From: Phoma sp. XZ068
Taxonomy: Eukaryota > Ascomycota > Dothideomycetes > Pleosporales > Didymellaceae
DNA length: 64,000 nucleotides
Direction of reading: 5' to 3'
NCBI GenBank assembly: GCA_004835665.1
Contig: RBKR01000014.1
Coordinates: 62,001 to 126,000 of the forward strand
In this document: positions 35,294 to 44,924 of the stretch, one piece after another
How the letters are laid out: each line of letters starts with the position of its first letter
How positions within the stretch are numbered: position 1 is the stretch's first letter
Position numbers and translations under genes: made by a program
Notes under the pieces: model-generated
Told to the model about the DNA's origin: nothing
Database searches by the model: none
What the model saw: only the letters and a program-made list of their open reading frames with translations

Positions 35294-35506
35294 TCGGGTG
35301 CCTAGCGTACAAAGCAGCCATTAAAAATCATCATTGACCAGGTGCCTCCGTTCTTTTTGGCCCTGTATCGAGCTCTATTTACTAGTTGTTGGTCAGCTTA
35401 TACTGACGTAGCAGTCTCCGACAAAGGAGTGGATACAAGACAAGCTCTGAGCCACTTAGAAGCTCGACGTAGGGATAAAGACGCTAGCCATCCGAGCAGG
35501 GGAAGA
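35294..35506 (+). repeat. Dispersed repeat, copy 1
   Basis: Matches 47471-47686 in the same orientation: both begin TCGGGTGCCTAG, share TATCGAGCTCTATTT and TAGTTGTTG, and end in GAGC followed by a G-run, at roughly 75-80% identity by eye. No coding content recognised. Confidence 0.8.
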
Positions 35507-36561
35507 GGGTGTATCAAATACCTGCATGAAGCTGCAGCCGTCTCATATCCAGATGCCTTGATAACCGTGTCCTGGAAGCTGCGGAGAGAAGTCCGACGGA
35601 GAAGATCTCTGAGCACTTTATCATGTGGACTAGATGGCTCACATCATGCAAGACGTCGTATGCATGCAACTACTTCCAGAGGAGGGTCCCATATTATTCT
35701 TGCATGGGTACCGCTGTCATGATAGCATTCTTCATACGAGGATTCGACTGAACAGATCAGGGGCGTAACTTTATTGTGGTTAGCGGCATATATATTATAC
35801 ATGGAGACCCGGACCGATTGCCCTGCACAAGGCAGATGTATTGATCAATAACACTACTCTTCCTAATTAATCCATATCAAAGAGGTCTTCGTGCTACTTA
35901 TAGGCCACTAATTATAGAGGATGATAGCAGGGGTCTAAGAGATACAAGTGCTTTCAGCTTACCCAACCTCGATTTCTGATCTCTGTACCTCGGCTGTGGC
36001 GTTTCCCATGCACAATAAATATGCCGGTGATTGCAGTACGTGGCCTAGGAACGGCCCGGCGCGGGGCCGGGGCCGTGAGCACGTTGTTGATCCTCCAGTC
36101 CACATCGTGCATTGTACTAATGATTTAAATCCGATGTCGAAGTTTAATTTACTACAGTTGCAATTCAGGCAGACAGGGTTACGTTCATCGCCCCATTTCG
36201 ACGATCACGATGACTAAAGCATGTCAGTCAAACGAGCCACGAACGGATGATGGACACGTTTCCTCGTGATACATATCACCAAGCAGACTAGGACCCCAGT
36301 CGTTAAAATATCCTTGAGCAGCCTTAGCTGAGTACCGGTGACTGAGCGAGTTTAGATAACGAGATTGTCAGCGCAAGTGCACTGTCGGTTCAGCGCCACT
36401 CATGCTGTTGCTCTGCGTTAACAAAGGACGAGATCACAGCAATGGTGTTGGGCAATTATGATTGCATAGTGACTGGAGACCCTGGAAACAAGCTTGAAGC
36501 AACATGAATGGAATATGTAGCTCTTGGCAGAGCGACGCAACTCCAGGTGTATTTCTAGGCT
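35507..36561. other. Intergenic, no supported gene
   Basis: Includes a GC-palindromic patch near 36.05 kb (GGCCCGGCGCGGGGCCGGGGC) in otherwise average sequence. No frame with a domain. Confidence 0.4.
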
Positions 36562-37611
36562 CTAGGTTTTCCGTGCGAGCAAGATATAACTACCCCACTC
36601 TATTTCTACCTCTTTTTCTCTCCAATTACCTCCTTTGTCCTGAAGACTTGGATCTGATGCCACCATGGTTTCCATCATCATATCAACAATATCTCCTTTC
36701 CCACCATCTTGTATACGTATCTTGTCTGGATGCTTAAGCTGCCATGAATGAACGGAACTCCAAGTTCGAATGTACTCTTCCATCTCTCCTAAGCGCATGC
36801 GCTTGAACATCAATCTCTCATTTTGAGCGCCAGAGCCTTCGGAAGTGCTAGGCTCATACTCGATCCTTTGGATGTCAACCCAAGCCGATGAACTCGGTTT
36901 CACAGACCGAAGCAGGTTCTGAACAATTGAGCGACCCGGTTGACCCCAATAGCTACCAAGGAAAGGGTCTTTTGTTCCATACGCAAAGTCGTAGAGCACT
37001 TTTGTCGCAATAGGATGTTCAACAAGCACGTGGTCTTTATATCCCCAGTATGCCAGAGTACCCCGCGGCCGAAGGATCCGTTCGAGTGCGCTGAATACCT
37101 TATTATGGTCAAACCAGTGAGCTGCCTGTCCAGCTGTGACCATGTCTACCGATTTGTCTGCAATCATAGGGATGTGTTCTGCTGAAGAGTGCACAAATTC
37201 CAGGTTTGCAAAACCTTTGCTTCGCTCTTTCGCTTCTGCAATCATCCCAGCGGAAGGGTCCGATCCTATAACATAGTCGAAACTAGAGGATAGAGCTCTG
37301 GGAACTAGACCGTGGCCAGTCCCAAGGTCGAGGCATAGTCGTCGATATCCTTCATGGTAACCGAGCACCTTCTCATATAGCGCAGTCGGATAGGCTGGGC
37401 GAGAAACGGCATAGCGGGTAGCGGAGAACGTGGCTTTGCTGAGGAACGCATGAGGCAACTGCAAAAAACGTGAGAATAGGTGGAAACTTACGCAAAAGCG
37501 GACATAACAAAGTAGCACGTCTGACCGTTTATTGTTGCAAGAGGAAGTTGAAGGGTCAGACGTTTTGAGGGATGTGAGAACCTGGACAAAGGACAATGAA
37601 TGAAACAGCAT
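36562..37611 (-). CDS. Class I SAM-dependent methyltransferase
   Basis: Open frame of 349 aa from the first ATG. The methyltransferase core starts at about residue 58 (FSATRYAVSRPAYPTALYEK), then motif I LCLDLGTGHGLV (SAM-binding GxGxG-type loop), the acidic DPSAGM after strand 2, and ADKSVDMVTAGQAAHWFD (motif IV/post-I region). This matches the trans-aconitate methyltransferase/Crg1-like group, which methylate carboxylates or small lipids-like acids in the cytosol; substrate here is unknown. The first 57 residues do not look conserved and include a GTAAGT...GCAG stretch of only 33 nt, so the true N-terminus may differ, perhaps with another upstream exon. It is divergent from MFS transporter 1, 486 bp away, which suggests shared control. 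Could esterify the carboxylate of the cluster product; inference. Confidence 0.85.
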   Translation of the reverse strand: MLFHSLSFVQVLTSLKTSDPSTSSCNNKRSDVLLCYVRFCVSFHLFSRFLQLPHAFLSKATFSATRYAVSRPAYPTALYEKVLGYHEGYRRLCLDLGTGHGLVPRALSSSFDYVIGSDPSAGMIAEAKERSKGFANLEFVHSSAEHIPMIADKSVDMVTAGQAAHWFDHNKVFSALERILRPRGTLAYWGYKDHVLVEHPIATKVLYDFAYGTKDPFLGSYWGQPGRSIVQNLLRSVKPSSSAWVDIQRIEYEPSTSEGSGAQNERLMFKRMRLGEMEEYIRTWSSVHSWQLKHPDKIRIQDGGKGDIVDMMMETMVASDPSLQDKGGNWREKEVEIEWGSYILLARKT

Positions 37612-38097
37612 GAATGTCACATCGGCACAATTTGGACAATAGTACGTAAGCTACGCGCCATGCCATCATGCTGCAACATAGACTAGTGATTATTCAGCTG
37701 CACATCGTGTTTGGGTTTGATTAGAGTAGTAACTATGATAGTAAGGTCGATCGCTTGGTGGACATGGACCGCTCGGTGTACGAAGGAGCCGCTCCTTGGT
37801 CTTGTACTGGATACCCCGATGACCTATGTCTTTCTTGGCTAGGATGAGGACATAGGACCACACTAATGAAAGTTAAAAAAGTAGATGCCTCGACATTGCG
37901 GCATGCAGTCAGTCATCGTTGTGGGTCAATCGAATAATTGACCGATCGGTGATTTAGTATGACACGGCCCGGGTTAGTTAAAAGCCGGGCCGACATTCAA
38001 TCTGTCCATTATCATATCGCTGGATGCTACGTATAGGGTATATAGTATCGCTAAAAACGAACTCCTCGCTATAGATTTTTATATTTGTTTTCTCACG
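37612..38097. promoter_or_regulatory. Divergent promoter, methyltransferase and MFS transporter 1
   Basis: Holds the perfect palindrome ACCGATCGGT at 37941-37950 and an imperfect one around CGGCCCGGG...CCGGGCCG near 37.97-37.99 kb. A TATAGGGTATATAG stretch at about 38.03 kb suits the MFS gene. The CCG-N2-CGG layout is the sort bound by Zn2Cys6 dimers and recurs at 42.5-42.6 kb. Confidence 0.5.
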
Positions 38098-39904
38098 ATG
38101 TCCCACTCGAAGAAAAAAGAACAGGCCGAGCGGAGTCTTGTGGATCAAACCAACCTTCTTCCGCGTACAAAATTGTTTATTGTATTCGGGACCATGGCCT
38201 TCGCCTTCCTTATTACATATGCGGACCAGAATGGAATCGCTGTGATTCTTCCAACAATGGCTAGAGATCTGAATGCCCAGGACACTATTTCCTGGGCTGG
38301 TACGTCTTCTTTTGTCGGAAACACCGTCTTCCAGGTACTCTACGGACGGCTTTCCGATCTCTTTGGACGAAAAGTCGTTTACCTGTCAGCACTGCTTTTA
38401 TTAGCTGTAGGTGACATCCTCTGTGCCACAGCGAAGGACAGCACCTCGCTTTATGCGTTCCGAGCCCTTGCTGGCATCGCCATGGGAGGTATCAACTCGC
38501 TCACAATGATCATCGTTTCCGACATTGTCACCCTCCAACAGCGCGGTTACTACCAAGGCTTGCTAGGCGGATGCATTGGATTGGGTAACATCATTGGTCC
38601 ATTTGTCTCCGCTGCCTTCGCGGAGACCTCCTCGTGGCGCAACTTCTTCTATCTTATGGGGCCCCTGGCTGCTGCTTCAGCCATACTGTCATTCTTCCTC
38701 GTGCCGTCCGCGATGCCCACAACGAAACGTAAGGACACATTGTCTAAAATCGACTATTACGGGATCATCGCTAGCTCGATTGCTATTGTATTCTTCTTGG
38801 TCCCTATATCTGGAGGTGGTTCTTACTTTGACTGGAGTTCTCCCATGGTCATTTCGATGCTTGCTATCTCGGCAGTTGCATTTGTTATCTTCCTGTTAGT
38901 AGAGTGGAAGGTATCTCGCCTTCCTGTTATGCCTTGTAAGTCATTCTTCCTTCTGCGAGAGTGCGTACACGTGGGACGAATTTCTAACATACCATTCTGT
39001 GTAGTGTCCATGTTTAGAACACCTGCCGTTAGCGTAATCCTCGCGCAAAACTTCTTGTTTGGATTCGCCTATTATGCTGAGCTTTATTACTTGCCTATCT
39101 ACTTCCAGAACGTCTTAAGTTACAGTCCAATTCGATCCTCAGTTCTTCTGGTACCGTTTGTTGCAGTTCAAATGGTATTCAGCGTTGGTTCAGGGCTGTA
39201 TATTTCAAAGAGTGGTAGATACGGGGAGGTCATATGGTCTGGGTTCCTCCTTTGGACATTGTCAGTAGATCCTCCTCCTGAGTCATCACTAATTTTGCCT
39301 TGAAGACTGCTCAGGGATAACGTACACATGGCTAATTGTAGTGTACAGGGGTGCTGTGTCTATGTGTTTCTTCAGTCGAACAACTGATCCAGCTATCATC
39401 GGGATTATTGGAGCTATAACAGGTGCTGGTGTTGGCAATGTTTTTCAGCCTTGCCTCATTGCCTTGCAGGCACATTCGCCCAAGGCGCAACGTGCCGTTG
39501 TAATATCAAATCGCAATTTTCTGAGGAGCCTCGGCGGTGCGCTGGGCCTCGCAATCTCTGCGCAAGTCATGCAGAGCTCGCTGAGAAATAATCTACCACG
39601 TCATCTCCGGCCTCTCGTTTCGTCTTCGTACAGCATCCCCGATGTACGTAATATTCCCTCTGAAGATTTAGAAGCTCTGTTAGATGCGTACATGACAGCG
39701 TCTCGTAATGTGTTCATTCTTTTGGCACCTTTTATGGGTTTATGTCTATTGGGCTGTCTTTTGGTCAGGGACCAAGGACTTAAACAAAAAAGCGAGCAGA
39801 CAGAAAAGGAGAAAACAAACAACATAGCAGACCTTGAACAGCGAACACTTGGAGTAACAGAGAATCAAATACATATAATAGAACCTATACAGACTATTAG
39901 ATAA
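38098..39904 (+). CDS. MFS drug/toxin efflux-type transporter 1
   Basis: Model join(38098..38935, 39005..39260, 39349..39904), 549 aa. A multi-spanning proton antiporter of the major facilitator superfamily, probably DHA2 with about 14 membrane segments, in the plasma membrane. Motif A reads GRLSDLFGRK after helix 2; motif D-type sequence LDTT is replaced by YADQNGIAVILPT in helix 1; motif C region is GCIGLGNIIGPFVSAAF. The C-terminal half has QAHSPKAQRAVVISNRNFLR and SLGGALGLAISAQ, typical of fungal efflux pumps. The second intron (GTCAGT...TACAG, 88 nt) is the only one that keeps frame and gives LLWTLGAVSMCFF. The tail is Lys/Glu-rich and cytosolic. Followed directly by a RIP block. Likely exports the cluster product. 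Confidence 0.92.
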
Positions 39905-41160
39905 GGTTTAAAAGTAGTACTATATACTATAAAAAAGAATTTTTAGAATATTATATCCTTTTTTATATATATCTATTTTTTACTTTTTACTATTAATATT
40001 TATTCTATACTTCTTTAAAGTAAGTATAGTAAAATATAAGAAAGTACTAATATATAAATAAACTAAATAAGTCTAGCTATAAAAAAACTTACTTATATAA
40101 TACTAACTTAAGTAATAGCTAGAATATCTAGTTTATTACTTTTTATTATATTTTTTAAGTTTATTTTTATATTATACTTAAAAAGGTTTATAGTATAAAA
40201 TAGTATTTTTATATAGTAAATAAGTATACCTAGTATATAGTAAATAAGTATACCTAGTATATAGTAGATAGGTATACCTAGTATATAGTAAATAAGTATA
40301 CCTAGTATATAGTTAAATAAGATTATAATTTAAATTCTATATTATTACTTTAATTCTATTACTAGTAAGATTTATTATTAGTAAAGAGTAGTAGTAATAA
40401 TATATATAGCTTTATATTAATAGTTAATATAATCTAGTATAACTTAAATAAAACTTAAATAAAACTTAAATAGTATTTTAATACTCTACTTATATATTAC
40501 TAGATACTATATAGTATTATAGATATATCTTAAGAATATTAAGAATTTAGCTTTATTTAGAATCTATTAAGGTTGTAAACTAAGTAAAGCTTATAGACAC
40601 TTCTAAGGTTAGTTCTCTAGAATAAGTACTAGTATAGAAGGGGTTAGTATAGATACCTAGTAAAACACTATAATAACTATATATTAATAATAAGTAGTAT
40701 AGAGTAGACTATCTAGCTTAAGAGTTAGTTAAGATCTAATAATAAGATTAACTAATAAAGTTAAATATAATACTATAAGGGTAGTATTTCTAATTACTAT
40801 ATACTATAAAGATTATAGTAGCTTACTAAGCTTAATATAAGCTATATAAGCCCTTATATATAATCTACCTAGCTTACTTACTAAGAGGTAAGCTTATTAT
40901 ATAATCTATAATAAAATTGCACTATAACTATACTATACAGAAAGCCCTATATAATTATTATATTAAAGGTATTAGCACTTATAGCTGTTAGCATTCTAAT
41001 TAGCTAGTTATAAGTAGATTGTAACAGAATCTATAAAGTTATTACTACTTATTTAATTATACTAGACTTATAACTAGTATATTAAAAAAATTACTAGATA
41101 CTATTTTTATTTTTTTACTAGTTAGATACGTAGTATACGTCTATTATACTATAGTAAATC
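39905..41160. repeat. AT-rich, RIP-type block
   Basis: About 1.25 kb of very AT-rich, TpA-rich sequence with stops in every frame. Holds a tandem repeat at 40211-40306. No recognisable element survives. It separates MFS transporter 1 from the carrier gene and reaches right up to the carrier stop codon. Confidence 0.8.
40211..40306. repeat. Four tandem 24-bp units
   Basis: Units start at 40211, 40235, 40259 and 40283, consensus ATATAGTAAATAAGTATACC plus TAGT; the third unit has two A-to-G differences. A partial fifth follows. Confidence 0.9.
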
Positions 41161-42349
41161 CTATATTTTTAAAGAAGAGAATAAAGTACTATATCTGATT
41201 ATAAATTCGTATACGGTGAATGAAACTGCTTGTCCTAGACCTACTCGAAGAACACGAGGCCCAATACCTCTCCAGAAACCTAAGAGACCCTCATTTACTA
41301 TAACCTTCTTAGTAAGGTAGGCTACTCTTGAGATACTACCGTTACTATATGCAGATGATATTTTCTGAACCTTTGTCTCTATAAAGTTTCTAGGAATCAG
41401 ATATATTACTTACTGGGGGTTTCTTAGAATACTTACTTATAGTATCAACTGGCGCGTTACACAATGGACCAATTGAACCGGAAATCAAGCCAATAAGAGC
41501 AGTCTGATAGGAGGGTAGAGTAGTAAAGCCTCTTTGATCTTGCCGTTCTAGTAGATACGACTTTAAGCGGTTGTACACGAAGAAATTTGCTACCATACAG
41601 ATTAGTTCTATGCTTTGGAGGATGATTTTGACGTATATACCTGCTTGGTTTGTTCCTTGACGTAAAGATGTAAGCGTAATGCCTGTCCATAGTTTACGGA
41701 CACCTTCCTCGCGGACAATGGCGAATATGATTTGTAGAGCATTTCTGTACTTTGCAGTATGTTTCTGGGATTGCAATCGGATCTTTATTAGTTCCATAGG
41801 CGTCACAATTAACACAGACTCTGTCACGCCTGCTGCTAGACCGGCTTCAAAGAATCAGTATACAAAGTAGAATGCATGAACGTCGCCACCCACCTATCAG
41901 CAGTCTGTGATTTGTACAAGACCCATCCGGAGATCTAAGTGCTGATCTGTATATGTCGAAGCTTGCGAACCGTATTGCAATCTTGGGCACGATGCCCACT
42001 ATGACGGGACTGAACCCGCGATACAGGCTAAGAATACCCTGGCTCTGTACAATTGCCTTTGCAGTATGATATGCATTGCGTTTTGCCGCTATCTGCATGT
42101 TTACCTTGATCGTGTCTACGAGAATTTGTAAGTACACAGATGCAGCTACCATGTTGGGTAGACGGATATGGACGAACCTAGTGGATGGCACACAAAACCC
42201 TCCATCATACCGGCTCCTGCACCAGCTGTCGCAATGGTCAATTAGGTGCCTGTAAACTGTACTGAAATAGATGTACCAAACAAATGTTCGAATCCTCTTA
42301 CGTTCCTCGACGCCCCCTGAGATTGTGGAAGGCGCACTTGTTGACTCAT
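41161..42349 (-). CDS. Mitochondrial succinate/fumarate-type carrier (SFC1-like)
   Basis: Six exons: complement(join(41161..41378, 41437..41589, 41641..41844, 41894..42115, 42178..42225, 42277..42349)), 305 aa, the usual carrier length. Three carrier repeats show PLDTIKVNMQ, TPMELIKIRLQ and APVDTIKTKVQ, the Px[DE]xx[KR] signatures. Detailed sequence follows yeast Sfc1: GIVPKIAIRF, SLRQGTNQAANFFVYNRLK, GLISGSIGPLCNAPVDTIK, and RVLRVGLGQAVSFTVYE. Sfc1 exchanges cytosolic succinate for mitochondrial fumarate across the inner membrane. Next door, in divergence, is a 2-oxoglutarate dioxygenase, which releases succinate; carrying it back to mitochondria would make sense, and fumarate export could support aspartate supply. 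The last 12 residues are AT-rich in codon use and end at the RIP block. The substrate is inferred from similarity recalled, not tested. Confidence 0.9.
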
Positions 42350-42873
42350 TTTGATGGACTCGTAAAGGAACAAAGATAAATAGCTCGGCACAGCGAGGGA
42401 ATGGTACGATGAAAGTATACTACTATCTTTATCTTCGAGGATCAAATTACGCTTTGAAATTATAAGACTGATAGTATCGGCCCACGCTAACCATCTGCTC
42501 CATCGGCACGCATCCACAAGAGACCGAACGGTCGACAACGTCAATGTAAATCAAATACAGCGATGTCGGCACGAACGATGACGAAACTCTGCGTAGTGGC
42601 CGAAGGCTGCCCTCCAGCTTGCGATAAGGACCGATCGGACAGTTTGTAGATCGATAGTCCGATCATCGCTCAGGCCGCTAAGACGATCCGACTGTGGAAT
42701 GGCCGAGCGACAAACTCGTCTAGAAAAATGCTTTTAAGAATGGCGAGTAACATATCTATAGATACATCTTCGCAGTATATCTCAATCTGTTTCTTCTGTG
42801 ACACAAGATTCTATATTACTCAATACCTGTTTCTCAACAACCAAACCACCTACCTCTCCAAAAACCACTCAAG
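42350..42873. promoter_or_regulatory. Divergent promoter, carrier and TauD-like dioxygenase
   Basis: A 524-bp gap with ACCGAACGGT at 42523-42532 and ACCGATCGGA at 42630-42639, both CCG-N2-CGG inverted half-sites as at 37941. Further GTCCGATC and GATCCGAC words lie at 42655-42690. Suggests co-regulation of these genes with MFS transporter 1 by one zinc-cluster dimer. Confidence 0.5.
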
Positions 42874-44229
42874 ATGACGGTGTCTGCTTCATCTCAAAAG
42901 CTCAACGGCGAGACTCAGGTAGTCGAAAACCCTCCGTATTCTATCATTCGACCATATCGTCTGGGCAATGCTATGGATGGATATAAATATTTCGATATCG
43001 GTCGCTACCTTGGTAGAGAGTTTGTTGACGTACAGATACGTGAACTTTTGAAGGATCCAGAAGTCGATTCGAAGCTCCGTGACCTAGCTGTTATAGGTAA
43101 ATTCCTGTATCCACCGCCATAGAATGTGTCAGTCTGCTAATTACAGAGCGTATGAAGTTAGTCAGCGGGGCTTATGCGTGTTCCGCAACCAGGAAATTAC
43201 CCCTGAGGAACAGAAAGACTTCACCAATCGACTTGGTCAGCTTACTGGAAAGTCCAGCACGTCTGGGATCCATGTTCATCCGATGTATGTTCTACATGGA
43301 TAGTTTTGCGATCCACCTAACACTGCTAGCAACCATACAACCCTTGAAGGTGGTACGATAGACCCACAGATGTCTACAATCGCCCGCAATCCGAAGAAAA
43401 TGCTGTCCAAGCAAACTGGGGTCGATGGAAAGTCCCGCGTGAAGAAGCAGTCAGCTGCCGATGGATGGCACCATGACATCGGGTTTGAAGTAAAGACAGC
43501 CATCACTAGTCTCTCACACCCTGTCACTGACGAATCTCCAAGAACAATACCTCCGACTATACATCTTTGATCATGAGGGTAGTCCCGGAGTACGGAGGTG
43601 AGTAAGCTGTTGCTTCAGAGCTCTGTCGGTCAAATAATATGCTGATGAGTCGCAGGCGACACTGTATTTGCCAGTGCGTACGAGGTATACGACAGGATCT
43701 CGGCTCCATATCAAAAGTTCCTCGAAGGGCTTACCTGCACTTTTAAACCAGTAGGTTTTGAAGAGGATCCCGAAGTGGCCCACCTCTACGCCATTCCCCG
43801 CGGTTCACCTTTCAACATTGGCCCTAGCCTCACTGCCGTGCATCCAATGTTGCGAACGAACCCAGTAACTGGTTATCGTTCCGTATTCGGTGTTGGACAC
43901 CATGCTCAGCGAGTCAATGAGCTTACAGAAGCAGAGAGTGAAAAGTTGTTGAAATGGATGTCTGACCTAATCACGGAAAACCATGATCTTCAGGTATGTT
44001 TTCGGCGGAAGAGACGCTATTGTATCAGACAGGGCAATCATATTGACTTTTTGTATAGCTGCGCATGAAGTGGGGTGTTAATGACTTGGCTGTATGGGAC
44101 AATCGCGCTGTTTATCACACTGCTACCTATGATTACGATGGCCCACGGTCTGGACATCGAGTCGTTAGCGTCGCTGAAGCACCATATTTGGATATCCGCA
44201 GCGTTGGGCGCGACGAGGTCATCTCTTAA
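42874..44229 (+). CDS. TauD/TfdA-family 2-oxoglutarate-dependent dioxygenase
   Basis: Six exons: join(42874..43096, 43158..43284, 43330..43489, 43543..43597, 43656..43993, 44059..44229), 357 aa. A cytosolic Fe(II) enzyme that couples 2-oxoglutarate decarboxylation to oxidation of a small substrate. The iron triad is visible: HHD at 164-166 (GWHHDIGFE) and His320 (VWDNRAVYHTATYD); Arg330/Arg334 (GPRSGHR) should bind 2-oxoglutarate. The N-terminal part reads GLCVFRNQEITPEEQKDFTN, typical of fungal TauD-like proteins of sulfonate or alpha-ketoglutarate type. All five introns restore frame, so the gene is intact. It diverges from the succinate-type carrier. Substrate unknown: classical TauD releases sulfite from taurine, but cluster members of this fold often hydroxylate or desaturate amino-acid-derived intermediates, which I favour here. 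Confidence 0.92.
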
Positions 44230-44924
44230 TTTAGAAGAGCTAGTAACATAGTATTACAATCTTAAAAGGTGTTATACAGTCTGGCAGTTTATAACCAACA
44301 GGACGTAATAGATTAGCAGTACTAACCTAAGAAGTATATAATATCCTCTAGTTCCTATAGCTAGTCTTATAATGTATTTTATAATCAAGTTAGCTAAGTA
44401 AGTAAGTTACTAGACTAGTTTTACTAGAAAAAACTAATTATCTAGGACTTAATATCTCTAGGCCTACTTTATAAAATCTTTATATATTTTAATATAATAC
44501 CTATACCTATATCTCTAATATAGTACTAGTATATTAGAGTAATAGGTCTAATAGAAAAAAAAGTTATTAAAGTAAAAGAAATATACTACAAACTCTAATA
44601 AGAATAAATAACTTATACTATACTAGGCCTAGCACTCTAACACTTTTAGATATTAGAGTTTATATATATAGAAAATATATATCTAATCTTTAGAAAGTTT
44701 TATTAAGTAGGTCTAGTAATATTAAGCCTTTAATTATTAGTTTTCTCTAGTATAATTAGCCTAGTAACTTACCAAGGTAGCTAACTTAATTATACAATAT
44801 ATTAATACTTAAAGGGGAAGTAAGAAAGTAAACTAAGTCTAAACTCTAGTTATAATATATAAATAGAATAGAAGTACTTCTTTGAATTTATAATTAATTT
44901 TGCGTTAGTAAATTATATAAATTT
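44230..44924. repeat. AT-rich, RIP-type block
   Basis: About 700 bp of TpA-rich sequence with no frame, bounded by two stop codons: that of the TauD-like gene and that of the aspartate kinase, which are convergent here. Confidence 0.8.

Noticed and set aside
39261..39348. Apparent frameshift in MFS transporter 1
   Set aside because: Most GT/AG pairs here break the frame, but GTCAGT at 39261 with TACAG ending at 39348 restores LLWTLGAVSMCFF, so the gene is intact.
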